From positions 62,001 through 126,000 of the forward strand of contig NZ_JAMGSL010000012.1 in assembly GCF_025195125.1 (NCBI RefSeq): a DNA stretch of 64,000 bases, read 5' to 3'. This DNA is from Streptomyces sp. Je 1-79. GTDB lineage: Bacteria > Actinomycetota > Actinomycetes > Streptomycetales > Streptomycetaceae. This document shows, piece after piece, positions 1 to 7,676 of this stretch (position 1 is its first letter; each line of letters begins with the position of its first letter). The notes below the pieces were generated by a model, which saw only the letters and a program-made list of their open reading frames with translations, made no database searches and was not told the DNA's origin. The position numbers and the translations under genes are program-made.

Positions 1-720
1 GTCGCCGGGCGGCGGGTCGCGTTCCTGCCCCGGCACGGCCGGAGCCACACGCTTCCGCCGCACCGCATCAACTACCGCGCCAACCTGTGGGCGCTGCGCT
101 CGGTGGGCGTACGGCAGGTGCTCGGCCCGTGCGCGGTGGGCGGCCTGCGGGCGGAGTACGGCCCCGGGACCCTCGTCGTACCGGACCAGCTGGTCGACCG
201 CACGAAGACGCGGCCCCAGACGTACTTCGACGGGGAGCCGCTTCCGGAGGCCTGGGGCGGGGCGGTGCCGAAGGTCGTGCACACCACCTTCGCCGACCCG
301 TACTGCCCGGACGGGCGGCGGGTGGCGCTGAAGGCGGCCCGGGGCAGGGGCTGGGAGCCGGTGGACGGCGGCACGATGGTCGTCGTCGAGGGGCCGCGCT
401 TCTCCACCCGCGCGGAGTCGCGCTGGCACGCGGCGGCGGGCTGGTCGGTGGTCGGCATGACCGGGCACCCGGAGGCGGTCCTCGCCCGGGAGCTGGGCCT
501 CTGCTACACCTCGCTCGCGCTGGTCACGGACCTGGACGCGGGGACGGAGACCGGCGAGGGGGTCTCGCACACCGAGGTCATGCGGGTCTTCGGCGAGAAC
601 GTGGGACGGCTGCGGGAGCTGCTCTTCGACGCGGTGGGCGCGCTGCCGGACACGGCGGACCGGGACTGCCTGTGCACGCACGCGCACGACGGCTGGGACC
701 TGGGGATCGAGCTGCCGTGA
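1..720 (+). CDS. mtnP: S-methyl-5'-thioadenosine phosphorylase / purine nucleoside phosphorylase family, 5'-truncated by window edge
   Basis: The frame is open from the first base, so the N-terminus lies outside the window; 239 residues are visible. The family cleaves methylthioadenosine or purine nucleosides with phosphate, giving the free base and sugar-1-phosphate, in the cytoplasm (methionine salvage or purine salvage). Seen directly: RHGRSH followed by PHRINYRANLWALR near the start, the typical phosphate and substrate region of the MTAP branch, then ESRWHAAAGW and MTGHPEA, matching the M-T-x-x-P-E-A block of the family, and a C-terminal region rich in acidic residues. The family is normally about 260-280 residues, so roughly 20-40 residues are missing. 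Family is clear; MTA versus nucleoside specificity is inferred. Confidence 0.85.
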   Translation, partial: VAGRRVAFLPRHGRSHTLPPHRINYRANLWALRSVGVRQVLGPCAVGGLRAEYGPGTLVVPDQLVDRTKTRPQTYFDGEPLPEAWGGAVPKVVHTTFADPYCPDGRRVALKAARGRGWEPVDGGTMVVVEGPRFSTRAESRWHAAAGWSVVGMTGHPEAVLARELGLCYTSLALVTDLDAGTETGEGVSHTEVMRVFGENVGRLRELLFDAVGALPDTADRDCLCTHAHDGWDLGIELP

Positions 721-864
721 ATCCCCCCTGAGGGTGAGGGAGTTGTCCACAGCGGGAGGGCGGTCCACAGGCCGGAGCGGGATGCCCGCGGAGCCGGGAT
801 GGTGGGAGCGGTTCTCCGGACGGCCGGAGGACGGTACGACTCCTTCCTGACAGGCGGTGCTGCC

Positions 865-1473
865 ATGACGACCCGACCTTCCCCTTCCCTGACCTCTTCC
901 CTGGCCCCTCCCCTGGCCTCTTCCTCGACCCCTTCTCCGGCCTCTTCCCTGGCCCCTCTTCCGTACCCCGACCTCTCCCCCGTTCCCGCGACGTGCGGTG
1001 TCCCGCCGTTCGAACCGCTGCGGGTGCGGGGCGGGCGCCAGCGGCTGCGACGGGCGCTGCGGCGTCGACGGCGGGCACCGGCGGCGATCCTCGCGATGAG
1101 CGCGGCCGCGCTGGCGGTGGCGGGCGGGGGCGAGGTCTCCGCTGACCCGCCGGCGCCCACGGCGGTACGGGAGCCGCACCGCGCGCCCGTGGTCCGCATG
1201 GTGTCGGCGCCGGTACGGATCGCCGACGCCGCCGCCGTGCGGCTGCTGCGGCCCGGCGACCTGGTGGACGTGATCGCCGCTCCCCACGCGTCGATGGGCG
1301 GGGGCGGTGAGGCGCGCGTCGTCGCCAAGGGGGCCCGAGTGGACGACGTGCCGCGCACGGGCGAGACTCGTCCGGACGGCGGGGCGTTGGTCGTACTCAC
1401 CGTTCCACGGTCGACGGCGACGGCTCTGGCGGGCGCGGGGGTCACTTCCCAACTGGCGGTGACCTTGTGCTGA
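865..1473 (+). CDS. CpaB/RcpC-like SAF-domain protein
   Basis: This protein of about 202 residues has a Ser/Pro/Leu-rich low-complexity N-terminus, then a basic stretch followed by one hydrophobic segment (ILAMSAAALAVAGGGEVSA) that could be a signal or membrane anchor. The C-terminal half reads RIADAAAVRLLRPGDLVDV, then VVAKGARVDDVP, then LVVLTVPRSTATALA. This is the arrangement of the RcpC/CpaB family, whose members help assemble Flp/Tad pili. I chose the ATG at 865; an in-frame GTG at 799 would add 22 residues of unremarkable sequence. No other tad genes are adjacent, so a role in pilus assembly is only a family inference. Confidence 0.65.
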   Translation: MTTRPSPSLTSSLAPPLASSSTPSPASSLAPLPYPDLSPVPATCGVPPFEPLRVRGGRQRLRRALRRRRRAPAAILAMSAAALAVAGGGEVSADPPAPTAVREPHRAPVVRMVSAPVRIADAAAVRLLRPGDLVDVIAAPHASMGGGGEARVVAKGARVDDVPRTGETRPDGGALVVLTVPRSTATALAGAGVTSQLAVTLC

Positions 1474-1608
1474 TTCGCACGGAGTGCCAGTCAAGTAACC
1501 GTTCCGTGTGTACGGATTGGACGCCTCTGCGTCGTGCGCGGCCTAATGGCGGCGCTACCTGCACCAGCGACGAAAGGCGACCGGGTGACCCCGAAGAAGG
1601 AAAGCGTG

Positions 1609-2127
1609 ATGGCGGGCTTCAAGGCCTTCCTCATGCGTGGCAATGTGATCGACCTCGCGGTGGCGGTGGTCATCGGTGCCGCGTTCACCAACATCGTGAA
1701 CTCCGTGGTGAAGGGTGTCATCAACCCGCTGGTCGGCGCCTTCGGCACGAAGGACCTGGAGAGCTACCGGTCCTGCCTCAAGGGTCCCTGTGTGGTGGAC
1801 GACGCGGGGAACGCCGTCTCCGGCATCCCGATCATGTGGGGCCTTGTGCTCAGCGCCGTCCTCAGCTTCCTGATCACGGCGGCGGTCGTCTACTTCCTGA
1901 TGGTGCTGCCCATGGCGAAGTACCTGGCCAAGCGGGCCGCCCACGACAAGGCGAAGGAAAGCGTCCAGGAGACGATGGAGATCAGCGAGCTGGAGGTCCT
2001 CAAGGAGATCCGCGACCTGCTCGTCGCCCAGCGGGGCCCGAACTCCGGCACCGACTCGGGGAGCGGCGCGGGCTCGGGTACGGGGAGCGGCTCCGGCTCG
2101 GGTACGGGGACGCACCCCACCCCCTAG
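1609..2127 (+). CDS. mscL: Large-conductance mechanosensitive channel MscL
   Basis: Homopentameric inner-membrane channel that opens under membrane tension and releases solutes after hypo-osmotic shock. Seen: GFKAFLMRGNVIDLAVAVVIG at the N-terminus, the signature amphipathic helix and first transmembrane pore helix, then FTNIVNSVVKGVINPLVG, an extracellular loop with two Cys residues (SCLKGPC), and the second transmembrane segment SFLITAAVVYFLMVLPMAKY. A cytoplasmic helix contains ISELEVLKEIRDLL. The C-terminus is an unusual Gly/Ser/Thr repeat (GSGAGSGTGSGSGSGTGT). Start chosen at ATG 1609 (GTG at 1606 also possible) because GAAGG lies about 8 nt upstream; a GTG at 1585 is a longer alternative. 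Confidence 0.95.
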   Translation: MAGFKAFLMRGNVIDLAVAVVIGAAFTNIVNSVVKGVINPLVGAFGTKDLESYRSCLKGPCVVDDAGNAVSGIPIMWGLVLSAVLSFLITAAVVYFLMVLPMAKYLAKRAAHDKAKESVQETMEISELEVLKEIRDLLVAQRGPNSGTDSGSGAGSGTGSGSGSGTGTHPTP

Positions 2128-2146
2128 CCGGCGACTCGCACCGGCG

Positions 2147-2368
2147 TCAGAGGTGGTGCGGCGGCTTCTCGTCGAGGAAGCGCGCGAGATCGGCGGCGCT
2201 GTCGCTGCCGCCCTGAGGCCGCTCGCCCCACCCGCGGTCCGTATCGTCCGCGGACTGCTGGTCCAGCGGATCGTCGAAGATCAGCTTCGGCTTCGAGGTG
2301 TTCTCGGGCATCGACTGACGGCCGGGCTGCTTCGGGTCTCGCGGTCCGTGGGCGGGGGCGGTGCTCAT
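2147..2368 (-). CDS. Small conserved hypothetical protein
   Basis: A 73-residue, very polar and acidic protein with no membrane segment or known domain that I recognise. It contains KPKLIFDDPLDQQSADDTDR and ends in DLARFLDEKPPHHL. It is tail-to-tail with mscL, leaving 19 bp between the two stop codons. Codon use is consistent with a real Streptomyces gene. No clear Shine-Dalgarno lies before the ATG. Function unknown. Confidence 0.6.
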   Translation of the reverse strand: MSTAPAHGPRDPKQPGRQSMPENTSKPKLIFDDPLDQQSADDTDRGWGERPQGGSDSAADLARFLDEKPPHHL

Positions 2369-2495
2369 ACGTCAAGGGTACGCCGGGTGTCCGCCCGTGA
2401 ACCCGGCCTTTCGGCGGTCCTGACAGCGGTCCCGTCGGCGGTCCTGGCGGCGGTCCCGTCGGCCGCTCTCGTCGGCGGCCTCGTCAGCGGCCTCG

Positions 2496-2939
2496 TCAGC
2501 GGTCCTTGGGATCGAGCGCCCACAGGCCCAGTACGACGAGGAACGACAGGACGAGAAAGCCTGCTCCCCACCAGGCCGTCCCGGTGTCGCCGGCCATCCA
2601 CTCGTCGACCACGATCGTCAGCCCCCACAGCTGACCGACCACGACCGAGAGGGCCAGGACCAGGCGGGCGTTGAGCTTCGACGAGCGCTCGGGCTCCTGC
2701 TCCGTACCGGCGCCCGGGCCGGGGCCGGTGTGCCGGACCCGGGGGTCGCCGTAGCCGCTGGTGGGACGGATCTGCGGATAGCGCTCGTGGACCGGGCGGT
2801 TCAGGCGGGGCTGCGCGCTCCCGGGGGTGTAGGCGGGGCGCGCCGGCTGCCGGTCGGGAGCGGGGCCGGGGTCCTGGCCGGGGGTGCCCGGGGCGGGGCC
2901 GGGGACCTCCGGGTCCCGGGGGAAGGGGGCGTCGGTCAT
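2496..2939 (-). CDS. Small two-helix membrane protein, last gene of the molybdoenzyme operon
   Basis: A 147-residue protein with a long Pro/Gly-rich cytoplasmic N-terminus (about 90 residues). Two hydrophobic segments follow near the C-terminus (LVLALSVVVGQLWGLTIVV and GAGFLVLSFLVVLGLWAL), ending in DPKDR. Its ATG overlaps the stop of the Rieske gene by four bases (ATGA at 2936-2939), so the two are translationally coupled. That coupling argues for an accessory or anchor role in the oxidoreductase complex, but no family is recognised. Confidence 0.7.
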   Translation of the reverse strand: MTDAPFPRDPEVPGPAPGTPGQDPGPAPDRQPARPAYTPGSAQPRLNRPVHERYPQIRPTSGYGDPRVRHTGPGPGAGTEQEPERSSKLNARLVLALSVVVGQLWGLTIVVDEWMAGDTGTAWWGAGFLVLSFLVVLGLWALDPKDR

Positions 2940-3592
2940 GTGCGCTCGCTCCTCGTGGCCGCTCCGCGTGCCGAGACCTCCGGGCAGCCGAGGCGTTCGG
3001 CCAGGTCGGGGCGGTCCCCGCCGAGCTGGCGGCACAGGCTCTCCTGGACGCTCTCGCCGGAGCGGGTCGTGCCGACGGCCCAGACACTGCCGTCGCTCTC
3101 CTCCACCAGGAGCACCTTGGGCAGCGCCCGGGGCGGCGGGCCGGCGGTCACCTCTCCCGTACGGGCGTCGAAGACCCCTTCGTGGCAGGGGCAGTACAGC
3201 TCGCCCTCGCTGCCGCGGTCGTTGCGCCAGAGCACGGCGCAGGCGAGGTGGGTGCAGACGGCCGAGTAGCCGGCGAGGGTGCCGTCCTCCAGGCGGATCG
3301 CGACCGCGCGGTCCTCGGCCTCGGGGTAGCGGAAGGCGAGGGACTCACCGGGCAGCAGCTGGTCGGCGATCCTCTTCGGCTCGGGTGCCCCGTCGGTGTC
3401 GCCGTGGCGGTGCAGGATTCCGGCGGCGACGCCGATGCCGCCGATGGCCAGGCCTCCCGAGACGGTGGCGACGATCCGGAGGTAGTCGCGCCGGGTGGTG
3501 AGCGAGTCGGCGGCGATGCGGTCGTGCAGCGCCTCCTGGGCGGCGTCGGCCGCTCCCTGGCCGTCGGCGGGGGGCTGCTCGGTGACGCTCAT
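2936..3592 (-). CDS. Rieske [2Fe-2S] protein of a molybdenum oxidoreductase operon
   Basis: A 218-residue electron-transfer protein. The N-terminus carries a twin-arginine-like motif (TTRRDYLRI) before a hydrophobic stretch (IVATVSGGLAIGGIGVAAGI), suggesting a Tat-type membrane anchor as in QcrA-class Rieske proteins. The cluster-binding motifs CTHLAC and CPCHEG provide the two Cys and two His ligands of a [2Fe-2S] centre. The ATG shares one base with the TGA of the upstream 4Fe-4S gene, so it is tightly coupled to it. A Rieske protein next to a Mo-bisPGD subunit is found in several quinol-linked or assimilatory systems; the exact partner is inferred. Confidence 0.85.
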   Translation of the reverse strand: MSVTEQPPADGQGAADAAQEALHDRIAADSLTTRRDYLRIVATVSGGLAIGGIGVAAGILHRHGDTDGAPEPKRIADQLLPGESLAFRYPEAEDRAVAIRLEDGTLAGYSAVCTHLACAVLWRNDRGSEGELYCPCHEGVFDARTGEVTAGPPPRALPKVLLVEESDGSVWAVGTTRSGESVQESLCRQLGGDRPDLAERLGCPEVSARGAATRSERT

Positions 3593-4188
3593 CAGACGGC
3601 CCTTCCGTTGATCTCGACGACGGGGAGCCCGCCGGGGACCGGCCACTGGACCTTGTCGGCGGGGACGACCATCGCCACACCCGTGGAGACGGTGGTCGAG
3701 CCGAAGGTGAAGGAGTCGGCGACCTGGACTCCGGGCCGCTCGGCCTGGAGCTCTTCGAGGGTTCCGTAGAAGAGGGCGCCGGTGGGGCAGACCGTGGCAC
3801 ACATCGGGGCCAGACCGTAGGCGGTGCGGTCGTAGCAGAGGTTGCACTTCATCTGCAGCTTCGCCTGGAGGTCGATCTTCGGGACGCCGAAGGGACAGGC
3901 GTTGACGCAGTTGGCGCAGCCGATGCAGCGGGTGGTGTCGGCCTGCTGCACCACGCCGTCGGGGGTGACGAGGATGGCGTCGGCGGGGCAGACCTCGGCG
4001 CAGGGGGCGACCGGGTCCTCGCAGTGCATGCAGACCGTGGGGAGGGAGGCGACGGAGTGCCCCTCGTCGGGGTAGTCGAGATGGATCATCGACTTGCCGC
4101 GGTGCGAGTCGCACTCGCGGCAGGCCGAGACACACGCCTGGCAGCCGATGCAGCGCCCGGGGTCGATGAAGATCGTGCGGCCCATCAT
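3592..4188 (-). CDS. 4Fe-4S dicluster electron-transfer subunit (NrfC/HybA/DmsB-like)
   Basis: A 198-residue iron-sulfur protein that passes electrons between the Mo subunit and the membrane. Four Cys groups are visible: CIGCQACVSAC near the N-terminus, CMHCEDPVAPCAEVC, CIGCANCVNACPFG and CNLCYDR...CATVCP. This pattern is typical of four-cluster ferredoxin subunits of bacterial molybdoenzymes. Two consecutive ATG codons (4188 and 4185) follow a GAGGAG ribosome-binding site. It ends one base into the start of the Rieske gene and begins 9 bp after the stop of the catalytic subunit. Confidence 0.9.
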   Translation of the reverse strand: MMGRTIFIDPGRCIGCQACVSACRECDSHRGKSMIHLDYPDEGHSVASLPTVCMHCEDPVAPCAEVCPADAILVTPDGVVQQADTTRCIGCANCVNACPFGVPKIDLQAKLQMKCNLCYDRTAYGLAPMCATVCPTGALFYGTLEELQAERPGVQVADSFTFGSTTVSTGVAMVVPADKVQWPVPGGLPVVEINGRAV

Positions 4189-4196
4189 GAGCGGCG

Positions 4197-6515
4197 TCAG
4201 CTCCTCTCCGCGGTGCCACGGCCCTGGGGGGACGTGGGCGGCAGGGGGTCGGTGCGGGAGACCTGTGTCTCCGGGTAGGCGTGCTGCCCGGGGGCGGTTG
4301 GGGGTTCGGGAACCTCGTCGATCCGTTCGGCGGCCTCGATCCGGGCCGCGCAGACCTTGTACTCGGGGATCTTGGAACGGGGGTCGAGGGCGTCGATGGT
4401 GAGGGCGTTGGCGGCGGTGGGGACCGGCCAGTGGTACGGCACGAAGACGGTGTCGGGGCGGATCGCCTCGGTGACCAGGGCGGGGAAGACCTCGCTGCCG
4501 CGGCGGGTGACGACGCGGACGGGTTCGCCGTTGCGGAAGCCGTGGGAGGGGTGGACCTCGACCCAGGGGCGGGGGGTCTGTTCCACGAGGGCGCCCAGGC
4601 GGCGGGTCTGGTTGCCGGAGAGGAAGTGGGCGACGGTGCGGCCGGTGGTGAGCGAGAGGGGGTACTCCTCGCTGTACGGGTCCATGGGCGGGTGCCATTC
4701 GACGGCCTGCATATGGATCTTGCCGTCCGGGTGGTAGGTCTTCCCGTCCTCGAAGAGGCGGGGGGTGCCCGGATGGTCGGTGGTGGGGCAGGGCCAGGCG
4801 ATGCCGCCGGTCTCCTCCAGGCGTTCGTAGGTGATGCCGTAGTAGTCGTTGACCGTTCCGGCGGACGCGACGCGGAGTTCCTCGAAGACGGAGCGGGAGT
4901 CGGGGAAGGCGAACTTGTCCCCCGCGCCCAGGCGCTTGGCGAGTTCGCAGATCACCCAGGTGTCCGTGCGGACCCCGGCGGGCGGCTCCTGCGCCTTGTT
5001 GTGCTTGACGACCCGGGCCTCGGCGTTGGCCATCACGCCTTCGTCCTCGGCCCAGACCGTGACGGGGAAGACGACGTGCGCGTTGGCGGCGGTCTCGGAG
5101 AGGAAGAAGTCGAACTGGGCGTGGAACTGGAGGGTGTCGTAGCCGTTCTTGACGGTCGCGTAGTTGGGGAGGGAGACGAAGGGGTTGTTGCAGACGCCGA
5201 TCAGTCCGCGGATCTCCTCGCGCTGCATCTGCCAGACCATCTCCATCATGGAGGTTCCGGCGGGCGGGAGTTCGGACTCCTCGATGCCCCAGATCTCGCA
5301 GATCTGGCGGCGGTGCTCGGGGTTGGTGATCGAGCGGCCGCCGGGCAGCAGGTCGGACTTCTGGCCGTGCTCGCGGCCTCCCTGACCGTTGCCCTGGCCG
5401 GTGATCGTGCCGTAGCCGGCTCCCGGCTTGCCGATGTTCCCGGTGGCGGTGCACAGGTTGATGATCGTCAGACAGTTCTCGACGCCCTGGGAGTGGTGTT
5501 CGACGCCGCGGGCGTGCCAGGCCATGGCCCGGCCCGCGCCGGCGAACATCCGGGCGGTCCGCACGATCTGCTCCTCCGGGACGCCGCAGATCTCGGCGGA
5601 GCGGGAGGGCGGATACTCCTCGACGGTCCGCCTCACCTCGTCCCACCCCGTGGCGTGCGCGGCGAGATAGGCCTCGTCGGTGAGGCCTTCGGCGACGATC
5701 ACGTGCAGGACGGCGTTGAAGAACGCGGAGTCGGTGCCGGGCTTGAGGGCTACGTGCAGGTCGGCGGTGCGGGCGATGGCCGTCTCGCGGGGGTCGACGA
5801 CGATCAGGGAGGCGCCGCGGTCCCGGGCTCCCCAGAGGTACTGGGTCATCACGGGGAAGCACTCGCCGACGTTGGAGCCCGCGATGAGGAGGCAGTCGGT
5901 GAGGAGGATGTCGGAGAACGGGTTGCCCGCCCGGTCGATGCCGAAGGACAGCTTGTTGGCGCCGGCGGCGGAGACCATGCACAGGCGCCCGTTGTAGTCG
6001 ACGTGCCGGCTCTTCAGGGCGACGCGGGCGAACTTGCCGACGAGGTACGTCTTCTCCGAGTAGAGGCTGGCCCCGCCGAGCAGCCCGAAGGAGTCGTTTC
6101 CGTACTCGGCCTGGATGCGGCGGATCTCGGCGACGGTGAAGTCGAGCGCCTCCTCCCAGCTCGCCTCGCGGAACTCCTCGTCGCGGTTGCGGCGCATGAG
6201 GGGGGCGGTGAGCCGGTCGGGGTGGTTGACCTGCTGGTAGGCGTTGATGCCCTTGGGGCAGAGCCGCATCCGGTTGATGTCGTGGTTGCGGGGCTCGACG
6301 CCGAAGACCTTGCCGCCGTGGTCGACGCGGAGGTACATGCCGCATTGGACACCGCAGAAGCAGCAGTGGGTGGGGACGAGCGTCTCGCCGTTCTGGTCGG
6401 CGTGCCAGCGGTCGGCGGGGATGCCGCCGGCGTCCCGGAAGTTACGGGTGCCGGGCGGGGCGATCGAGGGGTCGAGCGGGAGCGGCCGGTCCCTGCCCAC
6501 GTGCTGCTGGGTCAC
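4197..6515 (-). CDS. Molybdopterin (Mo-bisPGD) oxidoreductase catalytic subunit, nitrate-reductase-like
   Basis: A 772-residue DMSO-reductase-superfamily enzyme. The N-terminal [4Fe-4S] site is C51-x2-C54-x3-C58 and C86 (CPKG). The Mo-ligand region reads NGRLCMVSA: a Cys followed by Met, as in Nas/Nap nitrate reductases, not the Cys/Sec-His pair of formate dehydrogenases. Further cofactor blocks include IAGSNVGECFP, ARGVEHHSQGVEN and TATGNIGKPGAGYG. There is no export signal, so it is probably cytoplasmic. The GTG start overlaps the stop of the cytochrome-b-like gene by four bases. NarK two genes upstream supports nitrate as substrate, but a formate or other oxoanion activity cannot be excluded from sequence alone. 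Confidence 0.85.
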   Translation of the reverse strand: MTQQHVGRDRPLPLDPSIAPPGTRNFRDAGGIPADRWHADQNGETLVPTHCCFCGVQCGMYLRVDHGGKVFGVEPRNHDINRMRLCPKGINAYQQVNHPDRLTAPLMRRNRDEEFREASWEEALDFTVAEIRRIQAEYGNDSFGLLGGASLYSEKTYLVGKFARVALKSRHVDYNGRLCMVSAAGANKLSFGIDRAGNPFSDILLTDCLLIAGSNVGECFPVMTQYLWGARDRGASLIVVDPRETAIARTADLHVALKPGTDSAFFNAVLHVIVAEGLTDEAYLAAHATGWDEVRRTVEEYPPSRSAEICGVPEEQIVRTARMFAGAGRAMAWHARGVEHHSQGVENCLTIINLCTATGNIGKPGAGYGTITGQGNGQGGREHGQKSDLLPGGRSITNPEHRRQICEIWGIEESELPPAGTSMMEMVWQMQREEIRGLIGVCNNPFVSLPNYATVKNGYDTLQFHAQFDFFLSETAANAHVVFPVTVWAEDEGVMANAEARVVKHNKAQEPPAGVRTDTWVICELAKRLGAGDKFAFPDSRSVFEELRVASAGTVNDYYGITYERLEETGGIAWPCPTTDHPGTPRLFEDGKTYHPDGKIHMQAVEWHPPMDPYSEEYPLSLTTGRTVAHFLSGNQTRRLGALVEQTPRPWVEVHPSHGFRNGEPVRVVTRRGSEVFPALVTEAIRPDTVFVPYHWPVPTAANALTIDALDPRSKIPEYKVCAARIEAAERIDEVPEPPTAPGQHAYPETQVSRTDPLPPTSPQGRGTAERS

Positions 6516-7609
6516 TTGAAGCCCTTCTTGACCTGGGTGAGGTAGGCGTTGCCGCGCATGACGCGCTTGCAGCGGGGGCAGTACGCGGGCCCCTCGTCGA
6601 AGCCGAGCTTCAGGTCGCGCATGGTGCCCTGGAGGTTCTCGACGTAGGGGGCGGTGTCGATGGGTTCCTGGCACCGGCGGCAGGCGAGGACCTCGTCGCC
6701 GTCCTTGCGGCGGGAGGTGTACTTGAAGAGCTGCATGCCGACGGCGGCGGGCCGCTGCACGATGTGGAAGAACTTCCCGAACGGGATGTAGATGAGGGTG
6801 AAGACCACCGACACCATGTGCAGGATCGCCAGGAACTCGTAGCCGCCTCCGTGCAGGAAGATCGACGAGAAGGTGAGCAGGAGCCCGGTCACGGAGATGA
6901 CGATGAGGGCGATCAGCGGGACCAGGTCGTAGGCGAAGCGCTGGCCGGTGATGGCGCCGCGGTCCTTCATCCGGCGCCACAGGAAGTAGGAGGCGCCGGG
7001 GATGACGAGGACGGCGGCGATGTCGAGGCCGTGGAACATCAGCCAGCCGACGATGTTGAGCGAGTCGAAGCCGAGGACCTTCAGGCCCCAGATCCTCATC
7101 TCGTAGCCGGGGCCGGAGCCGGTGGACGAGGTGAAGGTGAACCAGCCCCAGGTGAGCGGGAAGGTGATCAGGGCGGCCAGGATGCAGCCCCAGAAGATCA
7201 GCTGGTGCGCCGCCCAGCGGGCGTGGGACCGGGCGCCGAGGAACTTCTGGAAGCCGAGGTAGGTGGCGATCATCTTCGGCAGCGCGGTGGGCGCCCTGCG
7301 GAAGTTGGCGGCCGAGAAGAAGGAGCGCCAGCCCTGCTTGAAGAGCCGGCGGGCACCGGGGGCGGAGATCCACACGGTGTAGCGGTAGGCGACGCCGAAG
7401 GCGAGGAAGACGGTGGCGACGGCGTACGGGAGCAGCGCCGAGTCGAAGTCGCGCAGGAGCCGGCTGCCGAGGACGATCGCGACGATCAGCAGTACGGAGA
7501 CGGCGGTTCCGGCGAGCGTGGCCCGGCGGCGCACGTCGGAGGGGGTCTGGTGGCGCACGTCGGGGGGAGTCTGGAGGACGGGAGCGGGGCCCTGCGGTGG
7601 CTCGGTCAC
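6512..7609 (-). CDS. Cytochrome-b-like membrane subunit with C-terminal zinc-ribbon-like cysteines
   Basis: A 365-residue polytopic protein with about five transmembrane helices (for example SVLLIVAIVLGSRLL, LIFWGCILAALITF, LVPLIALIVISVTGLLL, FLAILHMVSVVFTLIYIPFG). It carries helix-embedded histidines (WAAHQLIFW, WLMFHGLD, ILHMVSVVF, KFFHIVQRP) of the kind that bind haem b in NarI/HdrE-like quinol subunits. The C-terminus carries CRRCQEP and CPRCKR, a paired-Cys motif suggesting bound metal. Proteins like this are often mislabelled as MFS transporters. GTG start; followed by a four-base overlap with the Mo subunit. It probably anchors the complex and exchanges electrons with menaquinone. Confidence 0.75.
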   Translation of the reverse strand: MTEPPQGPAPVLQTPPDVRHQTPSDVRRRATLAGTAVSVLLIVAIVLGSRLLRDFDSALLPYAVATVFLAFGVAYRYTVWISAPGARRLFKQGWRSFFSAANFRRAPTALPKMIATYLGFQKFLGARSHARWAAHQLIFWGCILAALITFPLTWGWFTFTSSTGSGPGYEMRIWGLKVLGFDSLNIVGWLMFHGLDIAAVLVIPGASYFLWRRMKDRGAITGQRFAYDLVPLIALIVISVTGLLLTFSSIFLHGGGYEFLAILHMVSVVFTLIYIPFGKFFHIVQRPAAVGMQLFKYTSRRKDGDEVLACRRCQEPIDTAPYVENLQGTMRDLKLGFDEGPAYCPRCKRVMRGNAYLTQVKKGFK

Positions 7610-7611
7610 GC

Positions 7612-7675
7612 GGACACGCTAGGGCGGTATGCCGGGAATCAGCCCGTTTTGCAGGTCGGACGGGTGAGCGTGTCC
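7612..7675. repeat. Nine-bp inverted repeat spanning the pflA/cytochrome gap
   Basis: GGACACGCT at 7612-7620 is exactly repeated in inverse orientation (AGCGTGTCC) at 7667-7675. The repeat encloses almost the entire 67-bp gap between the activase stop and the cytochrome start codon. In the transcript this could fold as a stem-loop that tunes expression within the operon. No U-tract follows, so it is not a canonical terminator. Confidence 0.4.
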
Positions 7676-7676
7676 C

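Noticed and set aside
3592..6345. 917-codon leftward frame ending with the 4Fe-4S protein
   Set aside because: Only the last 198 residues, from the MM at 4188, are protein-like; the first part is an Arg/Pro-rich shadow of the Mo gene.
4281..6545. 754-codon rightward frame opposite the Mo subunit
   Set aside because: Pure complement of a conserved molybdoenzyme; no ribosome-binding site and biased Asp/Val/Gly composition.
6512..7609. MFS transporter
   Set aside because: Only about five helices with histidines inside and Cys pairs at the end; it lacks MFS motif A and fits a cytochrome-b-type subunit.
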